Shown here one piece after another: positions 24,181 to 34,490 of a DNA stretch of 64,000 nucleotides. How positions within the stretch are numbered: position 1 is the stretch's first letter; each line of letters opens with the position of its first letter. A program made the translations under genes and the position numbers. Location of the stretch: positions 558,001 to 622,000 of the forward strand of contig JAEHOE010000022.1 in assembly GCA_016858145.1 (NCBI GenBank). The letters are read 5' to 3'. The stretch comes from Edaphochlamys debaryana. Taxonomy: Eukaryota; Chlorophyta; Chlorophyceae; Chlamydomonadales. A model generated the notes under the pieces. The model saw only the letters and a program-made list of their open reading frames with translations, had not been told where the DNA came from and searched no databases.

Positions 24181-26891
24181 ATGCGGGGACCACAGCGCGC
24201 TCAAGCGGTTCAAGCCACAATGTTGCAGGCCTTAACAGCGCTACCTTACGACGTCATTTGCTTGATCCTAGAGAAGATAGGTGGAGAAGGGAAGGACCTC
24301 CACGGCGCTCGTAGGTCGTGCAAGCTTCTCTGCTCACTTGTCGACAAACACACCAGCCATCTTCGGATTCGCTTGCAGCCCACGGACAGCGCAGAGATCC
24401 AGCTCTGCTCACGGTTCTGGAATGATGGTGGTCTCAGCAAATGGCCGCGATGCCACTCGGTCACGCTCGTGTGGGATGCGGTGGAGGTTCGGCACGGCGA
24501 GTTGGAAGGCCCGCTGCTCCTGCCATTCGCTAGGGCCCCCCTCGAGGCCCGGCAGCGTGTCCGCCAGCTCACTGTCTCGGCTCGCTTCTACGGCAAGGCG
24601 TACTTCATTGATGCTGAATCCTCAGACAGTGCCAGTGCTGATGAGGACGAGGACGACGGAGAGGGGAGCGACGGGGAGGAGAGGGACGGGGAGGAGGTTG
24701 CGGAAGCGGGGAAGGAGCTTGAGGCTAAGGAGGAGGAGGCAGGGAAGGAGGGCAAGGCAGGCGAGGAGGGGTTGATGGCTGGCGGGGCAGGGGTGATGGA
24801 GGAAGGAGGGTCGGAGAGCGAGGCAGGCGAGGAAGAGGAGGCTGAGGGGGAGGGGGAGGAGCTGGAGGCCGAGGCGGCGGCGGAGGAAGCGGCGTCAGAC
24901 GACGAGGAAGACGGCTCCATCGGCACAATGCAGCTCCCCGCCCAGTCCCTGGCGGCCTTACTGCGCCTCCTGCCCAACCTCCACACCGTCGACCTGCCCC
25001 CCAGCTCCCCCTACGCGGACCCCGACGACGGCGAACTCGTGTGCTCGGCCCTGGCGAAGCTCCCCAACCTCAGTGACCTCACCATATCCTCCATCACCCT
25101 GGCGGACCAGCTGGGCCCGCTCAGCGGGCTGCAGCACCTCACGCGCCTGGTGGTCGGAACTCTAGATCCGATCTCGGACGTCCAGGGCGCGGGTCACTAC
25201 TGGGCGGACGAGATGGAGGCGGACGGGGTCGAGGCCATCTGCGGCCTCAGCGGGCTGAGGCATCTCGAGGTGAGCAGCGGGGCTTGGGTATGGTGTGTGG
25301 GTATGGTGTGTGAGGGAGGGGCTTCGATCCAAGGGCGGAAGTTGCAGCGAGTGGGGCCATGAGTTGGACGGACTTCCAAGGAGGGGCCACCTCGAGGGGC
25401 CACCCATGCCTCTCCCTCTGACCCCGCGCCCGTCCCCACAACCAGCCATGCGCAGCCGCCCTCTATCCAGAATCGCGCCTGGGCCCTCCACCCCGCGCGC
25501 CTCCCCGCCACCCCTTCCCGCCCCGTGCGCCCTTCCTGCAGCTGCGCCCGTGGAGGGTGATGCAGGTGTGGGACGCCATGCTGGCAGACATGCTGCACGC
25601 CCTGCCCCACCTGGAGCACGTGACCGTGCGCGGGGTCTCAGCTATGGAGTGGCACGACGATTCGGGCGGCCACGGCTTCCTGGGCCACCACAACACGCTG
25701 TCCTTGGACCTGGCGAGCGGCAGCATCACAGCCATCGACATCGAGACATCAAGCTTTTGCGAAACGAGTCCGAATGCGGCAAGGGCTGTATCCCTGGGGC
25801 TCCTGGCGCACTTCTGCAAGACGATGCTGCTGCCGTGCGTCGCGCCCGCATCCGCGCCGCCCGTCAAGCGGCTGCGGCTGCGGTGCAGCCTGGCGCTATC
25901 TGACGCGGACCCGGACCCCGCGGGGGAGTGGGCAGCACCCCTGCGGGAGCTGGTGGGGCGGTGCGCGGCGGTGGAGGTGGAGTCAATGGACCTGAGCTTG
26001 GAGGCGGCGGGGCGCCGCGTGGCGGCGGCGGAGGTGGAGGCGCTGGTGAGGTGAGACCGGCGGCGGTGGAGGGCGTGGGGGTGAGGGTGTGAGGTCGCAC
26101 AGGGCGCTTGGCGCTCATTTGGGAGCCCCCTGGCAAGAGATCGCAATTGGGGTGTCGCTGCAACGCTAGGCTGGCGGTGTTAGCTACAGCTTGGATGGCG
26201 CAGTGGTTGGCCCACCTCCACCTTGGTCAAGTCATGCTTTGCGAATTTGTGAGGCGCTCCGGCCGCTCATCTGCTTGACTTATGCCCCGACCCACATCAC
26301 ACCCCGACCCACATCACGCAGGCTGCTGGGCGTGCCGGAGAGGATCTGCCTCGGCCGGCACACGCCCTGCTCGCAGGGCCACTGGGTGCAGCTGCGGCGC
26401 CCCGGCGAGGCGGGAGCGCTGGGGTGCGGCGGAGGCGGAGGCGAGGGCGTGCCTGCCCCGGCGCCAGCACGGGACGTCCCGGAGGGAGCCTTGAAGCACC
26501 TTCGATACGAGGACCTCGCGCAGGTACGGTACGCACGGCTCAACCCATATATATCAGCGACACGTGCGAGCGAAGAAGGGAACGCGACGAATACAGTCGA
26601 GCTCTTACCGGTCTACCGGTAGCCTGTCAGTGTTGTCAGGCGGCCCACGCATGGTTCAGGGGCCGCGTGGCTCAGATGTGACCTAAAGGAGTACAGTCCA
26701 TGCCGTTGACTGACCCAAGCTGGACCCCCCAATGCTTGCAGGCCCTTCAGGCGTTGTGGGACGACGGGGCGGCGGGCACCGAGCTGCAGCGCCTGCGGCG
26801 GATGCTGGTGGCGGTAACGGTGCCGCCGAGGCCGCAGCCGCAGCCGGCGCCCCAGCACCTCATGCACCCATTCATGCCAGAAGACTGGTGA
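24181..26891 (+). CDS. F-box / leucine-rich-repeat protein with acidic insert
   Basis: Four exons (24181-25269, 25542-26050, 26322-26523, 26742-26891) join to 649 residues. ATG 24181 is the first Met after an in-frame TAG at 24100. Residues ~16-60 (LTALPYDVICLILEKI, then RRSCKLLCSLVD) match an F-box, which docks on SKP1 in SCF ubiquitin ligases. Residues ~142-250 are an almost uninterrupted Glu/Asp/Gly/Ala tract. LRR-like units follow (LLRLLPNLHTVDLPPSS, LAKLPNLSDLTISSITL, LSGLQHLTRLVVG, ICGLSGLRHLE, LPHLEHVTVRG). The C-terminus is Pro/Gln-rich (QPQPAPQHLMHPFMPEDW). A role as substrate receptor is family inference; the substrate is unknown. The last three introns have consensus GT-AG sites. 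Confidence 0.72.
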
Positions 26892-28876
26892 TGTGGAGAG
26901 CCGGGTGGAGGAGGCAGGGCGGGCTTTGGCGGGACTGTGGCGCGACTCGGTGTGCCGTGGAGGGCGGGCGTGAGCGTGGTGGGGGGAAGGGGTTCGGGCG
27001 GGCGTGAACAAGTGGGACGGACAGGGAATGATTTGTGTGTTCGTGCCTTCTGACCGCGTGATTAGCAAGTTGGTTGGAGTAAGGCGGCTGTGATCCGCAG
27101 AATGAGCTGCTCCCCGGTGGACCGAGAGAGGGCAAAACGGCAGCCACGGCAGCCACCCTACGGTACTTGACTGAGGGCTGTTTGCGGTTGAAGGGTGGTT
27201 GAGGCAATGAGGAGCGGCCCGAGAGGGGAGTTTGGATGGGTCCACGATCGTGAGAGGCAAGGAACTGCAAGCTGTGTCCGCCCGTTCTGCAAGCCTGGGT
27301 GCCGGCCGTGTCAACGCCGGTGCAGGGCCTGCTCCTCCTCGCCTAGGGTGTAGGGTGCAGGGTCACAGACGACTTGGCCCAGACCCGGTGTTAGTGGTGG
27401 AGCTGGTCGATGGTCGCTGGTGGGAGCTCGACAGAAGGGCCTCAGCGCCTCAAAAGGCTACCAGAACCCGGCCGGGCGGGACATGCTCTGCCCCTCAGGA
27501 CTGTGGTAGTTGAGGAGGTTAAGGGCTGGGCGTACATGGAGAGGGACGGGCGGTGGTGCTGAGTGCCCTCTCCTGCTCTTAAAGTCTCGGGGCAGACAGC
27601 CGGTGGCATGTAACGGCAGGGGTGAGCGCGCTGGTGTCTTGATGCCCAACCGGCACACTCAGGACTGCCGCCTGAGCGGCCGTGGGCGGTGGCCAAGTTG
27701 CTGCTGCTGCTACCCAGTGCTGACGGTAACTCAAAGTTGCGTCTGCCGTGACTTCCACGTGCTAGAGGTCACTGTAATGCGGCATACTGATAGCACGCAG
27801 CTGCGGATGGGCACGGGCTTTATATGAGTTCGGTTTACACGCCCGTTGCTGGGCTCCTCTCCGACGCCCCCCAGCGGATGCAACAACCATGCACAACACG
27901 TGTCCGGGCTCTGAAGCCGCTTCTGCGTTAGCTCTTGCCCGGACGCTTGGATGGGATGCGTGTGCCACCCGGCCTTCTTTGAATTTTCTGGCCCACTACG
28001 TACTCACCAGGGGACCCGGGCCAGTACCCAACCCCCACCCACGGTCCCCGAGTCCGGACCTGACACGACTCTAAACCAGCCCCTCACATTCATTATGCCG
28101 AATTTCCAGGGGCAGGTGCACTGCCCCGTCCGTATCCACAGGACATGGCCCGGTATGGCACTGGGTTCTGGGAACTAAGACGCCCCTCCCCCTCCCACCA
28201 GACAGTGAACCACTGACCCCACCACGTTCACAGATATCTCGGGGGCCCGCTAGATGGAGAGGCTGAGGGGGAGATAAGAGGAATAACGAGAGGCAGAGAG
28301 AAGAATGATGACTAGTCTCACACATGGAAGCTACCTGCTTCCCACGCCTCCACCTACTAGCACTGAACCGCGCGCCCACGCGGCCAGAGCGTTTGGCATC
28401 GGCGGGCCTAAAGGGCCCAAGAACTCCAACGCTTGGGCCCATCACCAATGCTCGGTGCCACACTCCCACCACCACAATTGCTCGAGCTGTCAGGCGTCCG
28501 GGTCTAGCGTCCAAGCAGGTCCAGTAAAAGCTTCGTCCACAGCGCGGCGGGGCGGGGGCACCGATCGGGGCCTCGCGCCCAGGCCTTGATCAGCAGCCCC
28601 TCGTCCCGTCGTGCCCGTCGGTGCGCTACAGGCGCCAAGCCCAATATCCCACGGGAGGCGCCGGGTCCTACTCGTCTTGTGTCCCAACGTCCAGAGCGTC
28701 CGGTTCTGTCGGCGGTCCTGGTCTGTCCTGTGTCTATACACGGGGCGGGTCTGGCCCGCTCCCTCCCTCCGTCAGCGGGCTTCCCGCGTCGCCGCTGGCG
28801 GTCTGTACTCTGCTGACTGCTCCGCCTCAGCATCCATCTTTGCACTTCTCCTGGGGTCCACGTGCAGTCAAAGCAC
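26892..28876. other. Convergent intergenic region, no supported gene
   Basis: About 2 kb between the stop codons of the F-box gene (plus) and the polyproline glycoprotein gene (minus). It should contain both 3' UTRs. TGTAA occurs at 27609-27613. I see no domain-bearing open frame. Confidence 0.5.
27609..27613 (+). promoter_or_regulatory. Putative poly(A) signal TGTAA of the F-box gene
   Basis: First TGTAA noticed downstream, about 718 bp after the stop codon at 26891. A nearer variant signal is not excluded. Confidence 0.25.
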
Positions 28877-31800
28877 CTAGCCGTACACGTTGGTGTTTGC
28901 GGCGGGGTTGCCGTACTGGGTGACGTACGGCGAGGCGATGACGTTGGTGGGCACGATGTGGGCGTACTTGCGCGCCCACGCAAAGTCGTCCATGACCACC
29001 ACCTTGGCCATCTGCAGGGGCGGTAATGCCGGGGGCAGGGCTGCGTCAGAACCGAAGCTGCCGTACCCGTTGTTCCCTTCGCCGCCCCCCCCCCTGCCGA
29101 GCTCCGCTGCCGCTTCAGTCTTCCCTCCCTCCGAACCAGGCGTAAGCACCCCACCCCCAAGGGTCCAAAACCCTCCCTACACATACGAGCGCCCTCCCCG
29201 CTCACCCGGCCCCTCCGCGCGTACAGCACTGCCATGAGCAGCAGCCCCAGCACCACCACGCCGCCCAGGGCGATGCCCACGATGGCGCCCACGGCGTCCG
29301 CGCCGCACAGCACGCCCAGCTGGGGGCTGGGGCAGTCCTTCTCGGGCTGCGGAATGGCCACCACCTCGCCCGGGATCTCGATCAGGACCTGGGGCGCAGG
29401 GGTGTGCGTGAGAGGGGTGGAGCGGGGCGGCGGCTTAGGGGACGGATGAAACGGTGCGCAGAGGACTGCATTTGTAAAGCCTCTGTACCGTATACTAGGC
29501 AGCCTTTCTAGCCAGCCCAAACGCACTGCATGGTCACGCCCGCCAGGCTACTAATGTGCGGGGCTCCCTCTTCGTGACACTCATGCTCCTTCCAACAACT
29601 CCTCCCCCGCCCGGCCCACCCCACCCCCACTCACCAGGTCCGTCGACAGCCCCGTCACCTTCACGATGTCTGCGGTGAGGTCGCTGTCCACCACGGTGAG
29701 CACGGGCGTGTCGGAGCCGTCGGGGTTGCGCACCGTGATGTTGAAGGACGAGGACAGCGTCACGTTGCCGGCGGTGGGGTTAGTCACCTGCGGCGGGAGG
29801 CCCAGGGAATGGGTCAGGGAACGGGTCAGCGAAGCGGAGCAAAGCGAGCGGCAAGGTAACCTGCCGTTCTCCAGTCTCCCCAACCGTGCAACCTCTTGTC
29901 TGCCCCACCCAACGCCTCCCGCCCTGTCCAGCCACCGCCCCCCACGCTTCCGCCAAGAAACCTCAGCCTAACACAAGCCTCCTCCCCCCCTCAACCACCG
30001 CGCACCTGCCAGCTGTCCATGTAGATGGGCTGGTTGAAGATCTTGTTCAGGAAGTCCGCGGTGTTGGTCTGACCGTCCACCAGCACGAACTGCGTCGCCA
30101 TCTCCGTGACCACGTACTCCTGAACCTGGCCCTGCGCCAGGTGCCGGCCGTGCTGCGCCAAGCTTTCCGTGGCATGGCCCAGAACTGGGTCCAGATCCAG
30201 ATCTGCGCCGTGCTGCGCCTCGTGCTGGGCATCGGACAGCACGTGGCGTCGGTGCGAGGAGAAGGGGTTGGAGGAGGCGGGCGTGGCGGGGGCGTGCGGG
30301 AAGAAGGGGATTCGCTCCATGTAGCCCGACACGCACTCACACACGACCTGGGAGCAGTTGCTCAGCGAGAGCTGCACGCAGAGCGTCGCGCACATCGCGA
30401 TCGACGTGGAGAGGTCGCACTGTGGGTGCATGGGGTCGGGGATGTAGCGCAGCATGTAGACGGCCGAGATGTAGTTGCCCGTGACGGTGATGTCCACATC
30501 ATCGACCGGGATCGAGAGCTGCGACGAGATCTGCTTCTCCAGATCTGCTTGCGTGGTGTTAGTCAGCCGCTGCGGGATGGCGTAGCCGATCTGCAGCTGG
30601 TAGCCCTGGCGGATCTGGTAGGGGATGGGTAGGGGCATCGGCGGTCGCGGCGGTGGGCTGGGCGGACGCAGGATGGGCGGCCTGGGGGACGGCGGGGTTG
30701 GCGGCGAGGGCGAGGGCGGTGGGGGCGACGGCGGAGGTGGAGAGGGCGGCGGCGGCGAGGGCGGCGGGGGTGGCGGGGGCGGCACGGGCGGAGGAGGTGG
30801 CGAGGGCGGCCCACCGACGCCCGGAGGTGTCGGAGGGTTGGTCGTGCCAGGCCAGCGGGGGGGAGCCCGGGGGTTCCCGGGCCGGGGCGGGAAGGGCTGG
30901 TTGGGGAAGGCCGGGCGCCAGGGGGCCGGTGGGCTGGGAGGCCTGGGCGGGGGTGCGGGCGGTGCCGGCGGCGGCGCGGGAGGTGCGGGCGGCGGCGGTG
31001 GGATGATCGTGCCAGGGGCAAACGGTGGCGGCGGGCGGATCGTCCCTGGTGCCAGGGGCGGCGGCGCGGGGGGCGATGGCGGCGCAGGGGGTGGTGATGG
31101 CGGAGTCGGCGGGGTTGGGGGAGGAGGTGAGGGAGATGGCGGGGAGGGCGGTGACGGCGGTGGGTCTGGAGGCGAGGGAGGAGAAGGAGGTGCCGGCGGC
31201 GGCGGCGGGGGTGCAGGTGGCTTTGGCGGTGGGGGCAGGATAGTGCCAGGCGCGAAAGGGGGTGGTGCTGGCGGAGACGGCGGCGAAGGCGGTGGGGCAG
31301 GGGGGAGTGGAGGGGAAGGAGGGGATGGGGGCGGCCCCGGCGGATCGGGAGGAGGTGATGGCGGAGCAGGTGGAGGTGAGGGCGGGGTAGGCGGAGATGG
31401 AGGTGAAGGATCCGGCGACGGCGGCGTTGGCGGGGATGGAGGAGCCGGCGGCGGCGTCGGCGGCGTGGGTGGTGTAGGGGATGGAGGCGGCGCTGGCGGT
31501 GACGGCGGCGAAGGCGGTGGGTCTGGAGGGGCGGGAGGCACCGGCGGGGGTGCGGGCGGCGCCGGAGGAGGAGAGGGAACGACCGTGCCAGGGGCAAACG
31601 GCGGCGCCGGTGGAGAGGGCGGCGCGGGCGGTGGTGCCGGCGGAGAGGGCGGTGACGGTGGCGGAGACGGCGGTGACGGGGGACTGGGCGGCGGGAATGG
31701 AGGTATCAAGACCGGCGGCCCCGGCGGCGCGGGCGGTGGCGCTGGAGGTGAAGGAGGCGCCGGCGGGGGGTTGGGCGGCGCGGGCGGCAACCCTGGTGGC

Positions 31801-33188
31801 AAGGGGTTGGTATTGGGAGGTGCTCTGGGCCCCGGGGGAGGACGGGGCGGCCGCGGCGGGGGCGAGGGCGGGAACTGCGGGGCCTTGGGTGGGCTGGGCG
31901 CAGGGGGCTTGGCCGGTGGCAGCGGCGGCATGGGTGGGGGTGAGGGCTTGGGCTGCTCGCACACGGCGAAGCCGGCGCAGTTGATGTCAACGTAGCTCGA
32001 CCCTTGCGAAGAGCAGTCGTCGATATTGAGCGCTGTGAAGACCAGCTGAGGCGGGGAGCCGCACTTGAGGCACCACAACGTCAGCTGGCACAGGGTCTGG
32101 TCATACTCCCACGTGCATCGCTGCGTGGTGTTGGGTGAGAGCGTGGGCATGGGGGGGCAAGCCGCCGCCGCCGGGGGCACCAGCGGCAGCATCAGCAACG
32201 CCAGGAGCAGCGGCAAAAGGGCGGCGGTGAACGCGGGCAAGGAAGAGAAGGAGGACGTACGGTAGGAGCGGAGCGGTCGTTGCCCGGGATGGCACGATGT
32301 CCGCTGGCCCGGCTCGTTGCCGGGATCGCCACCACCGCCACCGCCGTCAGCTGCTGTTCGCTGTTGTTTGGCGCGGCAGGGCCGGCCGGGGCTGTGCGGG
32401 TCGGCGGTGCGGCGGCCCGAGGGCGCCTGGGTGCTGCTGCAGGACTGGTGCTGCTGCTTGCGCCGCTCCTCCTCCTGGGCTTCCTGCTGCTGCTTTCGCC
32501 GGAGCGCGTCCGCTTCCGGGCAGGACGCTGAGCAGCGGTGCAGCTCCGGCGGCGGGGCGCCGCCGCCCCCGGCTGTGGCCGGCGGGTGGGCGTCACCTGT
32601 CCCGGAAGCCCAGCCCGGCGCCGTCGCTTCCCGCTGTGGGCAGCAGCGGACTACACCTGACGCCGAGGCTGGGCTGGGGGACGCTGTACAGCATGGCAGG
32701 TTCTGCAGTGCTGGCGACGGCGTGGGCGCACCGTGCGCTTGCTGCGTTGCTGCCGCTGCGAATTCCTGTCTGCTGCTGCAGACTGGCCGCGTAGATGTCG
32801 AGGCCTGGGGCTCCCTGCTGGGGCTCCCGCAGACTCGGCTAGAGCTGGTCGTGGCTTTCTCACCGGCTCTGGACTGGTATCTCTCCGTTAACAAGCTCGA
32901 GGGCCAGGCCGCTGGCGAGCGAGGGCCAGCGGCGGCGTGCATTGGGCTGCCAGCGACATGCGCATGGGCGTGCGCCGTCGACGACTGCTCAAATGCCGGC
33001 TGCTGCGTTGTGCTAGAGCGCCAGGGCCACCATGACGCCGGGGTCATAGAGCCAGCCGCAGCCAGGGGCAGCGTGCTGGGCCCGGCAGAAGTGGGTGGCT
33101 CCGCGGTCGGCGCCAGGGTGTGCAGGGGCGTGGGCCTGGTGGGCAGGCCCACGCGCTGCCTAATGAGCTCCACCGGAGCTACCGGCAA
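28877..33188 (-). CDS. Polyproline (hydroxyproline-rich) type I membrane glycoprotein, 5' end uncertain
   Basis: The 3' exons are firm: first large exon ending 30006, then 29787-29635, 29388-29206 and 29011-28877. A strong secretion signal (FTAALLPLLLALLMLPLVPP, about 32250-32160) precedes a Cys-rich module (CTWEYDQTLCQLTLWCLKCG). Next comes about 440 residues of PPSPP/PPAPP repeats (31950-30620), the extensin-like substrate for prolyl hydroxylation and arabinosylation in volvocine walls. A second Cys-bearing ectodomain follows (QGYQLQIGYAIPQRL, later MATQFVLVDGQTN). One transmembrane helix (AIVGIALGGVVVLGLLLMAV) and a short tail ending NPAANTNVYG complete it. Likely a wall-to-membrane linker or adhesion protein. 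No in-frame ATG lies between 32942 and the signal segment, so the start could be 33188, 33047, 32942 or an unseen upstream exon. Confidence 0.68.
30620..31950 (-). repeat. Coding polyproline repeat tract
   Basis: Minus-strand codons give long (P)nSPP/APP arrays punctuated by [FL]APGT[IV] at several points (PPFAPGTVV, PPFAPGTIL, PLAPGTIRP, PFAPGTIIP). On the plus strand it reads as a Gly-rich open frame, a shadow. Tracts like this change length by unequal recombination and are prone to misassembly. Confidence 0.85.
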
Positions 33189-34490
33189 CCTTCCGGTATC
33201 CGCAGACGAGACCAGAACGGCCTGCGTGCACTAGGCCGCGGCTTCCTGCGCAGAGTTCCGCATGGCAACCGCAGAAGTCGGCACGTAAACTTTATCACTT
33301 GACGGGGTTCAGAACATTTTGCTATGCAGCTATGAAGAGTAGCGTGGGCATCTTTGGGCTTCCGTCGCTCGCTAGGCGTCGTCAACATTTTGGTCAACTA
33401 TGCAAGGTGGCCCGGCCAACGCCGCAGCCCCCTTTCCTGATAGCCACGGAAGCTGCAGTAAGCTATCCTCTACTGACTAGGGTGCTACACACCTGCTGGA
33501 CTGTGCTGGTCAGCCGGCAATTCTCGGTCGTGGCACCATCGTGAGCGTCGCGTCGCGACAAGCCAAGTATCCCTGCGCAAGCAAGCACCAAGGGCCTATG
33601 TAGGAACACATGCGTGCTTGGGCAAGGGTAGGACGCCTGAACTCACTGGGTCGGCCTGGTGCAGCGCCAGCGCCTCTCGGCGGTTATTGCACGGCCGCGC
33701 GGTTCTCGCCGGTGCAGATAGTACTTGATAAGAACAACCACAGCGTCTAGACGATACACTGCCTTTGCCGGCCGGGCTTGTCGGTGTGGGTCGCTAGCCA
33801 CTACAGAGTTATTAAGAATCGGCTGGCGGAGTTGCCCAAAACGTCGTCGTCTGTTGGTGCGGCAGAAGATGCTATGTCTTAGTCGTTGATAGTGCAGTCA
33901 GGTCACGCGGTGCAGCAAGCGAGGGCCGCGGCAGCGCGAGCGCGAGCGCGACTGCCGTACCGAAAGTCCCAAGCGCGGGGGACGCCTCCCTACCCCTGTT
34001 CTCAACTGTCGAGCACTCGGAGGTATCACGGGAGTTATCGGAGTCCCGTGGCGTGCAGGGCCGCTACAATACTTCCACATTCTCCGAGGCATGCGCATGC
34101 CGTCGACGTCCCCCCTTGACGGGGCTTCAAGCCGCAACCAGGCATCAGATGGGTCGCGCTCGATGGGCATGGCTTCAAGCTCAGGGGGTATCTTCGCGCT
34201 CAGCAGCTACTGCGACGAGGCATGCAAGTAAAGTCGCGGACAGCGCCGCACGGAATGGCCCTGGCACCGCGTAGAGAATTTTGATAGGCAATACAGTGAC
34301 GTTGCATTTACTCTCTTATCACCTAGGTCAAGTGCACGCGCACCCGAACCACACGGTTCCCCGGAACTTGGGCGCAGCCGTGACTGACAGCGCATACCAA
34401 GACGCAATCTCACTGACAGCGTGTTACTAGCAAGTTGGCGCGCAGCATACTTTTGGCGCTTCCGAAGCAGAACCTTCCAATCGTGGCTAA
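33189..34490. other. Divergent intergenic region, no supported gene
   Basis: About 1.3 kb between the possible 5' ends of the glycoprotein (minus) and the antiporter (plus). It is less GC-rich than flanking genes. No coding exon, repeat or RNA gene was recognised; it presumably holds both promoters and 5' UTRs. Confidence 0.4.

Noticed and set aside
30625..31995. Plus-strand 456-codon Gly-rich open frame
   Set aside because: It is the exact antisense of the polyproline coding tract (CCN/GGN symmetry). The minus strand has a signal peptide, Cys modules, a TM helix and spliced 3' exons; the plus frame has none.
32317..33234. Plus-strand 305-codon open frame overlapping the 5' side of the glycoprotein gene
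   Set aside because: No domain; hydrophobic stretches come from CTG-rich repeats read in one frame. The region is more likely 5' sequence of the minus-strand gene.
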